DNA from: Loktanella sp.
GTDB taxonomy: Bacteria; Pseudomonadota; Alphaproteobacteria; Rhodobacterales; Rhodobacteraceae
Assembly: GCA_003551805.1 (NCBI GenBank)
Contig: PUNR01000257.1
Location: 1 to 8,982 of the forward strand
Length of the DNA: 8,982 nucleotides
Direction of reading: 5' to 3'
Positions 1 through 6,370 of the stretch are shown in pieces. The translations under genes and the position numbers were made by a program. Numbering within the stretch: the first letter of the stretch is position 1; the number at the start of each line of letters is the position of its first letter. Below the pieces are notes generated by a model. The model worked only from the letters and a program-made list of their open reading frames with translations. It was not told where the DNA came from and made no database searches.

Positions 1-306
1 ATCTACGAGGATCATTTCGTTGGTCAGGACCATCTTGCCGAACGCATCCGTGCACTTGATGCCCATGCCGAAGGTACGCTGGCAGGCATGATAAAACGGT
101 CCAAAGTCGCCGAACACGACGCCGACGCCGACGCCGAAACCATGATCAAAAGCCTGCAAAAAGCGCAGGAAACGTTGGCCGGTACCTTGGCAGCTGCGGG
201 TGAATTTGCCGCCGAACATGGCGATAATATCACCGAAGACCTGTGCATTGCGCGCGGTCAGACGCACGAGAAATTTGCGTGGATGCTGCGGTCGCACCTG
301 GCCTAA
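1..306 (+). CDS. dps: Dps-family ferritin-like DNA-protection protein, 3' part
   Basis: The frame is open from base 1 to a TAA at 304-306, giving the last 101 residues; the start lies before the window. Dps proteins form 12-subunit shells that oxidise Fe(II) with peroxide, store iron and often bind DNA in the cytoplasm. The visible part is the C-terminal half of the four-helix bundle. It opens with a helix carrying QDHLAERIRAL, whose Asp10 and Glu14 (window residue numbers) match the D-x3-E ferroxidase ligands of the family (Asp78/Glu82 in E. coli Dps). It closes with the typical THEKFAWMLRSHLA helix. The other ferroxidase histidines would be upstream and cannot be checked. A small DADADA tract (118-135) sits in the loop between the last two helices. 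The gene faces the transporter operon tail to tail, with a shared terminator between them. The family call is fairly sure; Dps versus another mini-ferritin is less so. Confidence 0.85.
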   Translation: MYEDHFVGQDHLAERIRALDAHAEGTLAGMIKRSKVAEHDADADAETMIKSLQKAQETLAGTLAAAGEFAAEHGDNITEDLCIARGQTHEKFAWMLRSHLA

Positions 307-326
307 GAACACGCCACCGCATTAAT

Positions 327-358
327 AAAAATGCGCCCTGCGGGGCGCATTTTTTGTT
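327..358. terminator. Bidirectional intrinsic terminator between convergent genes
   Basis: A perfect 8-bp GC-rich stem (ATGCGCCC at 331-338 with GGGCGCAT at 343-350, loop TGCG) is flanked by AAAA at 327-330 and TTTTTTG at 350-356. The A and T runs let the stem extend, and they provide a U-tract for transcripts arriving from either side. It lies 24 nt after the dps stop and 15 nt after the stop of the DppC-type permease gene on the other strand. It can therefore end both convergent transcripts. Confidence 0.88.
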
Positions 359-364
359 TTCAGG

Positions 365-1324
365 TCACAAACCTCGGATCTTGGGATCAAGCGCATCGCG
401 CAGCCCGTCGCCGATGTAATTTACCGCCAGCACGGTCAGCGAAATCGCAAGGCCCGGCCAGATCACCCGTTCGGGAAAGGCTGTCATGCGGTCAACTGAA
501 TCAAACAGGATCTTACCCCATGTGGGGAAATCCGATGGAAAGCCAAGGCCAAGGAACGACAGCGCACTTTCCGTGATGATCGCCGTGGCAAGTCCCAAGG
601 TTGCGGACACCATGATTGGCGACAGCACATTCGGCAGCAGATGCCGTGTAATGATCCGACGCGACGGGGTGCCGATGCTGCGCGCGGCCAGCACGAATTC
701 ACGTTCCTTCAACGCCATCACATCGCCGCGGACGATCCGCGCGGTCTGCATCCAACTGGTGATGCCAATGCCGACGACGATCAAGATGAAAATGCCGTTC
801 TCCGGCCCGAAGCTCGCGCGCAAGGGATCGCGGAACAACAGCATCATCACCAAAAGCAGCGGCAGCAACGGCAGCGCCAGCACCAGATCGGTGAACCGCA
901 TCAACAGACCATCCGCCTTGCGGAAATAGCCCGCCAGCACGCCGATCAGCGTGCCGATGAAGACCGCCAAGATCATCGCGGTCCAACCTACAGCGAGGCT
1001 GATCCGCCCGCCTTGCATGATATTGGCCATGATATCGCGGCCCAGGTTGTCGGTGCCCATCGGGTGGTTCCAGCTGACCTTGGCATTGCTGTCAAACAGA
1101 ACCTGATAGATAGGCCGCACGTCCTTGTTGCGGATATCAAGCTTGCCCGGCTCAACCGTCCAAAGCCATGGTCCGATGGTCACGAACAGCGTGATGAAGA
1201 TCAGAAAACCAAGGCCGAATACAGCGCCCTTGTGGGTGCGGAATTGCGCCCAGACATCCCACCATTGGCTGCGGATCTTGGCAGGTGCTGGCGTGGCGAT
1301 CACGGGTTGGGTCAGATCACTCAT
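365..1324 (-). CDS. ABC importer permease, DppC/OppC type (319 aa)
   Basis: This is the second inner-membrane subunit of a peptide-type ABC importer (binding-protein-dependent transport permease family). The N-terminal OppC-like segment and first membrane span lie at about residues 16-55. Next comes the family hallmark HPMGTDNLGRDI at 87-98, just before the core permease domain. Spans follow at roughly 108-133, 147-165, 176-192, 237-259 and 287-305. The cytoplasmic EAA coupling loop, EFVLAARSIGTPSRRI followed by HLLPN, lies at about 209-232 and docks on an ATPase subunit. The C-terminal SFLGLG and GDGLRDALDPK motifs (256-261, 305-315) are typical. The length is normal for the family. The ATG at 1322-1324 overlaps the TGA of the preceding permease gene by 8 nt, which suggests translational coupling. 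It is the last gene of the operon and ends just before the shared terminator. Substrate class is peptide-like by family; the exact ligand cannot be read from this protein. Confidence 0.95.
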   Translation of the reverse strand: MSDLTQPVIATPAPAKIRSQWWDVWAQFRTHKGAVFGLGFLIFITLFVTIGPWLWTVEPGKLDIRNKDVRPIYQVLFDSNAKVSWNHPMGTDNLGRDIMANIMQGGRISLAVGWTAMILAVFIGTLIGVLAGYFRKADGLLMRFTDLVLALPLLPLLLVMMLLFRDPLRASFGPENGIFILIVVGIGITSWMQTARIVRGDVMALKEREFVLAARSIGTPSRRIITRHLLPNVLSPIMVSATLGLATAIITESALSFLGLGFPSDFPTWGKILFDSVDRMTAFPERVIWPGLAISLTVLAVNYIGDGLRDALDPKIRGL

Positions 1325-2324
1325 AACGAATCCTCGGGTCCAGAATGCCGTAAAGCACGTCGGCGATCAGGTTCATGAACACGATCAGCACGGCCAGCAG
1401 GAAGGTGATGGTCATCACCATCGGAATATCCGACCCTTGCAGCGCAAGGATCAACAACTGGCCCAGACCGTTCACCTTGAAAATCTGTTCGGTGATGATG
1501 GCCCCGCCAAAGATTGCCGGAATACCAAGGGCGATCACTGTCACCACAGGGATCATCGAATTGCGCAGCACGTGTTTCATCACCACGACGCTTTCGGTCA
1601 TGCCCTTGGCGCGGGCGGTGCGGACGTAGTCTTGGCTCAGGTTATCCAGCATGGATGCGCGCATGTAGCGGCTGACCGTCGCCGTTGTCTGCAGGGCTAG
1701 CACCATGACGGGCATGACCATCTGCATCAGTTGTTGTTTGAACGTCGCCCAGTCGCGCACCACCAGCGTGGTGTCATAGATCGACGGCAGCCAGCCTAGC
1801 TGGACCGAAAAGATCACGATCAGCAGAACACCCGAAAAGAACGGCGGTACCGAAAAGCCGATCATCGACACGAATGTACCGGCCTGATCGAACACCGAAT
1901 ATTGCCGGTAGGCGCTGATGATCCCGATGGGAAGTGCGATCAGCACACCCACGACATAGGACATGCCCACGACCCACAAAGTCTGCGGCAGGCGTTGTGC
2001 AATCACGTCAAACACTGGGCTGCGGGATTGAAAGCTGATGATGCGCTGTTTGCCATCGGCGAAATTGGTGCCGAATGCGCTGTCGATCCAATATTGCGGT
2101 TCAACGATGAAAAACTGCTTGAGCCAGAGTGGGAACCGCACATACCACGGCTCACCCAAGCCCAGTGCGATGCGCATCTTTTCCTTGACCTCGGGCGGGA
2201 TGGTCAGGGGCATCTGCGCCATCGGATCACCGGGGGCAAGTTCGAGCAGCATGAAGATCACGAAAGCGATGAACAAAAGCGTCGGTATCGAAATCAGCAA
2301 TCTGCGAAAGGTATAGATCAGCAT
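1317..2324 (-). CDS. ABC importer permease, DppB/OppB type (335 aa)
   Basis: This is the first inner-membrane permease subunit of the peptide-type importer. It begins with the family's N-terminal span (about residues 9-30) and the conserved LAPGDP at 29-34. A long periplasmic stretch follows, then the RSPVFDVIAQRLPQTL segment (101-116) that precedes the core domain. Further spans lie near 113-138, 147-175, 198-215, 258-281 and 300-325. The EAA loop at about 229-252 reads DYVRTARAKGMTE, then KHVLRNS, and contacts the ATPase. The C-terminus NLIADVLYGILDPRIRY is diagnostic of DppB/OppB. The ATG at 2322-2324 has a TGAGG-like Shine-Dalgarno about 9 nt upstream. The gene starts 62 nt after the binding-protein gene, beyond a strong hairpin, and its stop overlaps the start of the DppC-type gene. 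A very similar fold is used by nickel and opine importers, so the ligand is open. Confidence 0.95.
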   Translation of the reverse strand: MLIYTFRRLLISIPTLLFIAFVIFMLLELAPGDPMAQMPLTIPPEVKEKMRIALGLGEPWYVRFPLWLKQFFIVEPQYWIDSAFGTNFADGKQRIISFQSRSPVFDVIAQRLPQTLWVVGMSYVVGVLIALPIGIISAYRQYSVFDQAGTFVSMIGFSVPPFFSGVLLIVIFSVQLGWLPSIYDTTLVVRDWATFKQQLMQMVMPVMVLALQTTATVSRYMRASMLDNLSQDYVRTARAKGMTESVVVMKHVLRNSMIPVVTVIALGIPAIFGGAIITEQIFKVNGLGQLLILALQGSDIPMVMTITFLLAVLIVFMNLIADVLYGILDPRIRYE

Positions 2325-2353
2325 TGCAACGCCTCAGGTCAGAACTTTGGAGG

Positions 2354-2379
2354 GTAGGCCGGGGTAATCCCCGGCCCAC
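2354..2379 (-). other. Strong intercistronic hairpin between binding-protein and permease genes
   Basis: A perfect 8-bp stem (GGCCGGGG at 2357-2364 with CCCCGGCC at 2369-2376) closes a TAAT loop. Two more pairs are possible beyond a single A/C mismatch. It starts 8 nt after the stop of the binding-protein gene. In the direction of transcription the hairpin is followed by a mixed sequence (TACCCTCCAAAG) and no U-tract, so it is not a canonical intrinsic terminator. Its position suits an mRNA 3'-end stabiliser or attenuator that raises the binding protein relative to the permeases; that role is inferred. Confidence 0.7.
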
Positions 2380-2386
2380 GATGGAT

Positions 2387-4111
2387 TTATTCGGTGATGC
2401 GGTACCAGTCGGCCACATTCCAAAGCTCGCTGTCCCAAGTGTTCAGAACAACACCGCCAAGGCTGTTGGCATGGGCGGACACGCGACCACGGTCGACCAG
2501 CGGCACGATGGTCATCGTGTCTTTGGTCAACATGTCGTTCAGACGCCGAGCCAGCGCGCTGCGTTCGTCAATATCCGCAGTCTGCTGCAATTCGGCGATC
2601 AGGGCATCATATTCGGGATCACAGAAACGGTTGATGTTTTCACCCTGCCACTGTGTCGCCGGACGCGGGGCCTTGTCGCAGGTATAGGCCGCCAGATATG
2701 ACTGCGGATCGGTGCCGTCAAAGTTGTTGGCGTACATTTCCACGTCTGCATAGAACTTCTCGAATGTGTCGGGCGAACCCGGATCACCGCCAAAGAACAC
2801 CGATGCATCGATGTTGCGCAGTTCGGTTTCAACACCGATCTGGTCCCACATATCCTTGATCAGCGCCTGAAAATCCTGACGGACAGCGTTGGTCGATGTC
2901 TGGAACAGGATGCGCAGTTCTACGCCGTCCTTGTCGCGGATGCCGTTGCCGTTGGTGTCAACCCAGCCTGCTTCGTCCAGCAGCGCGTTGGCACCGTCTA
3001 CGTCCTGCACAAGGCAATCGGTGTTATCGACAGAGGCATAGATTTCCGGCCCGGGCACAAGGTTACAGGTCGCACGGCCTGCATCGCCATAGCCGACTTC
3101 GACCAACAGATCGCGGTCGATGGCCATCGACAAGGCGCGGCGCACGGCCTCATCCGACAGGAACGGATGCGGGTGCATCGCGGTGGACCGCTCGCCTTCG
3201 GGCAGGGACGGGGAAGGATCGGTCAGGTTCATCTCGATCCGTTCGACCAGCGTGCCGAAAGCGGTGACAGGTGTCCCGACACCGGCAGCGGCCATGGATG
3301 CGATGACATCGGGTGCCAGCTGCAGGTTCCATGCGTAATCAAATTCGCCGGTTTCCAACACTGCACGGCCCGCAGCCGTCGCATCGCCGCCGCCTTTGAA
3401 GGTCACAGTCGCAAAGGCCGGTTTGCTGGCATCGCGATAGTTGGGGTTGGCTTCGAGCTGGATCACGTCATTGGTGCGGAAATCCGTCACGACAAAGGGA
3501 CCGGTGCCGATCGGGCCAAAGTTGGCTTCGGTACATTCAGGCGCACGCGCGCCAAGGCAATCGGCAAATTGGGCTGCCTGAATCATCGGGGACTGGCCGC
3601 CGACCAAGGGGCCGTAAGGGTTTGGCTGCGGTGTGGCAAAGGTGATCAGGATCGTCAGATCATCCACAGCTTCGACCGACTGCACGCCGTTATATTTTGA
3701 CAACTGCGCGCAGCCACCTTCGGGGTGCATGCAATATTCCGCGGTGAATACGGCATCATTGGCCGTAACAGGTGTGCCATCGGACCACAGCAGGCCTTCT
3801 TTCAGCTTCCATGTGATGGTGGTCAGATCTTCGGACACGCCACCATTGGCCACGGTGGGGATGTCTTCGGCCAGATAAGGCACCAGTGTGCCGGTTTCGT
3901 CATAACGCGCCAAAGGTTCCAGAATGATGGACGAGGCTTCCACATCCTTGGTGCCGCCCGACAGGAACGGGTTCAGGATGGATGGCGCTTGCCAATAGAT
4001 GATGTTGAGGTGGCCAGAGCTGCCACGTTCGCCATCGTGCCCTTGGGCAAATGCCATTGGCGCGAATGCGACCGCTGCTGCGGCACCCATCAGGGCTGTT
4101 TTGAGTTTCAT
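2387..4111 (-). CDS. Periplasmic peptide-type solute-binding protein, SBP family 5 (574 aa)
   Basis: This is the extracytoplasmic receptor of the importer (bacterial extracellular solute-binding protein family 5, like DppA/OppA). The ATG at 4109-4111 was chosen because AAGGAG lies 9 nt upstream (4121-4126) and it begins a clean Sec signal peptide. That peptide has MKLK, a hydrophobic alanine-rich core, and a likely cut after AFA at residue 22. No lipobox cysteine is present, so the product should be soluble in the periplasm. Family motifs include LEPLARYD (64-71), WKLKEGLLWSDG (101-112), GPIGTGPFVV (199-208) and VRRALSMAIDR (323-333). NNFDGTDPQSYL (462-473) aligns by eye with the DppA/OppA segment that holds the peptide amino-terminus, suggesting Asp465 as the contact. 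The mature protein has eight cysteines in close pairs (127/134, 185/193, 349/366, 478/497), which suits disulfides. A DTNGNGIRDKDG loop (385-396) resembles a calcium-binding loop. The gene starts 46 nt after the DppF-type gene. The exact ligand is unknown. Confidence 0.93.
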   Translation of the reverse strand: MKLKTALMGAAAAVAFAPMAFAQGHDGERGSSGHLNIIYWQAPSILNPFLSGGTKDVEASSIILEPLARYDETGTLVPYLAEDIPTVANGGVSEDLTTITWKLKEGLLWSDGTPVTANDAVFTAEYCMHPEGGCAQLSKYNGVQSVEAVDDLTILITFATPQPNPYGPLVGGQSPMIQAAQFADCLGARAPECTEANFGPIGTGPFVVTDFRTNDVIQLEANPNYRDASKPAFATVTFKGGGDATAAGRAVLETGEFDYAWNLQLAPDVIASMAAAGVGTPVTAFGTLVERIEMNLTDPSPSLPEGERSTAMHPHPFLSDEAVRRALSMAIDRDLLVEVGYGDAGRATCNLVPGPEIYASVDNTDCLVQDVDGANALLDEAGWVDTNGNGIRDKDGVELRILFQTSTNAVRQDFQALIKDMWDQIGVETELRNIDASVFFGGDPGSPDTFEKFYADVEMYANNFDGTDPQSYLAAYTCDKAPRPATQWQGENINRFCDPEYDALIAELQQTADIDERSALARRLNDMLTKDTMTIVPLVDRGRVSAHANSLGGVVLNTWDSELWNVADWYRITE

Positions 4112-4157
4112 TTTTGTCTTCTCCTTGTTGACGCTCTTAAGCCTCGTTCCCTGCCGT

Positions 4158-5165
4158 TTATCCGGCAGTGGTTGTCGGGTCGGTATGCAGGTGGCAGGCC
4201 ACAAAGCGGCCGGGCTGCACCTCTTGATATTCCGGGTCGATCTGTTTGCAGATATCCATGACCGCCGGGCAACGGGTGCAGAAATTGCAGGCCTTGGGCG
4301 GGTTTGAAGGTGACGGCACATCGCCTTTCAGGATCACCCTTTCGGTGCTGCGTGCCAGTGCCGGATCAGGTTCCGGCACGGCCGATAGCAGCGCCTTGGT
4401 ATAAGGGTGCAGCGGGTCGCGATACAGCGCCTCGCGCGGGGCAAGCTCGACGATCTTGCCCAGATACATCACCGCCACGCGGGTCGCGATATGGCGCACC
4501 ATCGACAGATCGTGGCTGATGAACAGATAGGTCAGGCCGAATTGTTCCTGCAAATCTTCCAGCAGGTTCACGACCTGCGCCTGAATGGACACATCCAACG
4601 CGGCAATCGGTTCATCGCAGACGATGAATTTGGGGTTCAGCGCCAAGGCCCGCGCAATCCCGATCCGCTGTCGCTGGCCACCCGAAAACGCATGCGGATA
4701 GCGTTTGGCGAAATTGCGGTTCAGGCCCACGGCGTCCATCAGTTCGGCAACCTTGTCGCGCTTTTCAGCGGCAGAAAGTTTGGTATGTTCGTCCAAGGGT
4801 TCGCGGATGATCGCCTCGACCGTCATGCGCGGGTTCAGCGATGCTTGCGGGTCTTGGAACACCATCTGCATCGTGGGCCGGATCGGGCGCAGCTTGCCTT
4901 GCGATAGGGCGCCGATTTCGCGGCCATCAATCGAGATCTCGCCCGAGGTGATATCATAAAGCCGCAGCACGGCCCGCCCGCAGGTGGATTTGCCGCAACC
5001 GGATTCACCGACCAGCCCTAGCGTTTCACCTTCCATCACGTCAAAGCTGATGCCATCGACGGCCTTCACCTCGCCCACGCGGCGGCGCAGTAGGCCAGCA
5101 TGAATGGGGAAATGCATTTTCAGGTCACGCACGCGGACCAGCGGTTTGCGGGTCTGGTCAAGCAT
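4158..5165 (-). CDS. ABC importer ATPase, DppF/OppF type (335 aa)
   Basis: This is the second cytoplasmic ATPase of the importer. It pairs with the DppD-type subunit and powers transport by ATP binding and hydrolysis. Motifs in order: Walker A GESGCGKS at 53-60, Q-loop Gln104 in FQDP, signature SGGQRQR at 161-167, Walker B FIVCDE at 180-185 followed by the ALD D-loop, and switch His218 in ISHDLS. The C-terminal oligopeptide-transporter extension contains HPYTKALL (253-260) and cysteines 293, 296, 299, 306 and 324. These include the CX5CX6C...C pattern that carries an Fe-S cluster in some DppD/OppD structures, plus one extra Cys (296). The ATG at 5163-5165 has AGGGGGG 7 nt upstream (5173-5179). 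An in-frame ATG at 5187-5189 lacks such a site. The start overlaps the end of the upstream ATPase gene by 8 nt. The DppF assignment rests on GESGCGKS, the gene order and the C-terminal region; the two ATPases are homologous. Confidence 0.95.
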   Translation of the reverse strand: MLDQTRKPLVRVRDLKMHFPIHAGLLRRRVGEVKAVDGISFDVMEGETLGLVGESGCGKSTCGRAVLRLYDITSGEISIDGREIGALSQGKLRPIRPTMQMVFQDPQASLNPRMTVEAIIREPLDEHTKLSAAEKRDKVAELMDAVGLNRNFAKRYPHAFSGGQRQRIGIARALALNPKFIVCDEPIAALDVSIQAQVVNLLEDLQEQFGLTYLFISHDLSMVRHIATRVAVMYLGKIVELAPREALYRDPLHPYTKALLSAVPEPDPALARSTERVILKGDVPSPSNPPKACNFCTRCPAVMDICKQIDPEYQEVQPGRFVACHLHTDPTTTAG

Positions 5166-6162
5166 TGCGTGGCCCCCCTGTACGCGCATCGTAAAAACAG
5201 GCGGCATCATGACCGTGACCGACATCAAAACGTGGCGGGTTTTCGCGCGCGCATCGGTCAAAGGCGACATCGCACCGCGCGCGGAAAGGACAAGACGCAG
5301 GCGCATCCATCATGAGGGGCGGCTGGCCTTCGATCACGGTCAGGCGTTTGGCGCGTTCGCCACTGATCGTCGGAATGGTTTTCAGCAAGGCACGGGTATA
5401 GGGATGCTGCGGGTCGCGGAACAAATCCTGCACTGGCGCATGTTCGACAATCTGTCCGCCATACATGACCAGCACGCGGTCAGCGATCCCTGCGATCACG
5501 CCCAGATCATGGGTGATCCAGATCACCGCCATGCCCAGCTTTTCCCGCAGTTCCAGCATCAGATCAAGGATCTGCGCCTGAATCGTCACATCCAGCGCGG
5601 TGGTCGGTTCATCAGCGATTAGCACCTTGGGGTCACAGGCCAATGCGATGGCGATCATCACGCGCTGGCGCATCCCACCGGAAAACTGGTGCGGATAATC
5701 ATCCAGACGCCGCCGCGCATCGGGAATGCCGACCAGTTCCAGCAATTCGCCCGCCCTGTTGCGTGCAGCGGCTTTGCGCAGGCCCATGTGTTTGCGCAAA
5801 GGTTCCATGATCTGCATGCCCACAGTGTAGACCGGGTTCAGCGATGTCATCGGGTCCTGAAACACAAAACCGATCTGCCCGCCGCGTACGGCACGCAAAG
5901 TCTGCGGTTTTACTTTCAGTAGATCCTTGCCATCGAACATGACCGTGCCACGTCGTATGTCAGCCGGAGGCGATGGCAGCAGGCCCAGAAGCGACATCAT
6001 CGTCACCGATTTGCCTGATCCGCTTTCGCCGACAACGCCCAGCAGCTCACCGGGTTTGAGCGAGAAGCTCACATCGTTGACAGCATGGACTTCACCGCCA
6101 CGCGTTTTGAAAACAGTCTTAAGGCCCTGTACGTCAAGCACAGGTGCGGCCACGTTGGGCAT
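5158..6162 (-). CDS. ABC importer ATPase, DppD/OppD type (334 aa)
   Basis: This is the first gene of the operon and one of two cytoplasmic ATPase subunits. Motifs in order: Walker A GESGSGKS at 45-52, Q-loop Gln102 in FQDPMTSLNP, signature FSGGMRQR at 160-167, Walker B VLIADEPTTALD at 180-191, and switch His218 in ITHDLG. The M in the signature is the usual DppD/OppD variant. The C-terminal extension (about 250-334) has HPYTRALL and four cysteines at 291, 297, 304 and 322 (CX5CX6CX17C), the known DppD/OppD Fe-S-type cluster pattern. The ATG at 6160-6162 is preceded by GGGGAGG (6169-6175) at 6-nt spacing, and homologous sequence begins right after it. The frame is open further upstream, but that part reads through the promoter gap and looks non-coding. 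It overlaps the DppF-type gene by 8 nt and is divergent from the argE-like gene. Confidence 0.95.
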   Translation of the reverse strand: MPNVAAPVLDVQGLKTVFKTRGGEVHAVNDVSFSLKPGELLGVVGESGSGKSVTMMSLLGLLPSPPADIRRGTVMFDGKDLLKVKPQTLRAVRGGQIGFVFQDPMTSLNPVYTVGMQIMEPLRKHMGLRKAAARNRAGELLELVGIPDARRRLDDYPHQFSGGMRQRVMIAIALACDPKVLIADEPTTALDVTIQAQILDLMLELREKLGMAVIWITHDLGVIAGIADRVLVMYGGQIVEHAPVQDLFRDPQHPYTRALLKTIPTISGERAKRLTVIEGQPPLMMDAPASCPFRARCDVAFDRCARENPPRFDVGHGHDAACFYDARTGGPRNA

Positions 6163-6165
6163 CAA

Positions 6166-6184
6166 GAACCTCCCCGGCGGGTTC
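6166..6184 (-). promoter_or_regulatory. Hairpin enclosing the Shine-Dalgarno of the first transporter gene
   Basis: In the leader of the DppD-type gene, GAACC (6180-6184 read on the - strand) can pair perfectly with GGTTC (6166-6170). The loop holds most of the GGGGAGG ribosome-binding site (6169-6175), whose last two bases sit in the stem. It could modulate translation initiation of the operon, but the stem is only 5 bp with a GC-rich loop, so the effect may be slight. Confidence 0.3.
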
Positions 6185-6236
6185 AGTATTGTTTTTGCCG
6201 CAGGATCATTTGTCGCCCTACGATTGCCAGACGCTA

Positions 6237-6264
6237 TCACTAAATTCGGTCCCCGCAAGATCAA
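6237..6264 (-). promoter_or_regulatory. Candidate promoter for the transporter operon
   Basis: Read on the - strand, TTGATC (6259-6264) is a fair -35 element. It is followed after 16 nt by TAGTGA (6237-6242), a weak -10. Transcription would start near 6230 and leave a leader of roughly 70 nt before the DppD-type ATG. This is a by-eye match only and other weak matches exist in this gap. Confidence 0.3.
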
Positions 6265-6275
6265 ATTCTGTTTGA
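6261..6275. promoter_or_regulatory. Candidate operator dyad TCAAA-N5-TTTGA in the divergent gap
   Basis: A perfect 5-bp inverted repeat, TCAAA (6261-6265) and TTTGA (6271-6275), is separated by TTCTG. It lies midway in the 208-bp gap between the divergent DppD-type and argE-like genes. It overlaps the candidate -35 elements of both directions, so one bound regulator could control both units. The half-sites are short and could arise by chance. No regulator gene is visible in the window. Confidence 0.3.
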
Positions 6276-6300
6276 AGCCCGCCCGCGTCCGCGCAACACT
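6272..6300 (+). promoter_or_regulatory. Candidate promoter for the argE-like / M20 pair
   Basis: TTGAAG (6272-6277) is a plausible -35 element with a 17-nt spacer to AACACT (6295-6300), a weak -10. A small hairpin (CGCGC 6290-6294 / GCGCG 6301-6305) overlaps its downstream edge. The leader to the ATG at 6371 would be about 65 nt. Support is by eye only. Confidence 0.25.
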
Positions 6301-6370
6301 GCGCGCGTCGGCAATTTGCGCATTCTGCGATCTGAACGGCGGAAATACCGGCACGAAAGGAAGGCTTCAT

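Noticed and set aside
641..1378. 245-codon open frame on the + strand, rich in His, Gln and Asp
   Set aside because: It is antisense to the two permease genes, has low-complexity composition typical of a shadow frame in GC-rich DNA, and no recognisable motif.
4151..4168. Small hairpin (CTGCCG/CGGCAG) at the end of the DppF-type gene
   Set aside because: It has only 6 bp, overlaps the stop codon and lacks a U-tract, so it is too weak to call a terminator or processing site.
4112..4321. In-frame 70-codon upstream extension of the binding-protein gene
   Set aside because: It overlaps the end of the DppF-type gene, has no secretory character, and the ATG at 4111 has a strong AAGGAG and begins a textbook signal peptide.
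5166..5306. In-frame upstream extension of the DppF-type gene, including an ATG at 5187-5189
   Set aside because: The extension lies inside the DppD-type gene's 3' end, and the ATG at 5165 has the better ribosome-binding site and matches the family N-terminus.
5927..6370. In-frame upstream extension of the argE-like gene
   Set aside because: It runs antisense through the start of the DppD-type gene and the promoter gap; M20 homology and AAGGAAGG place the start at 6371.
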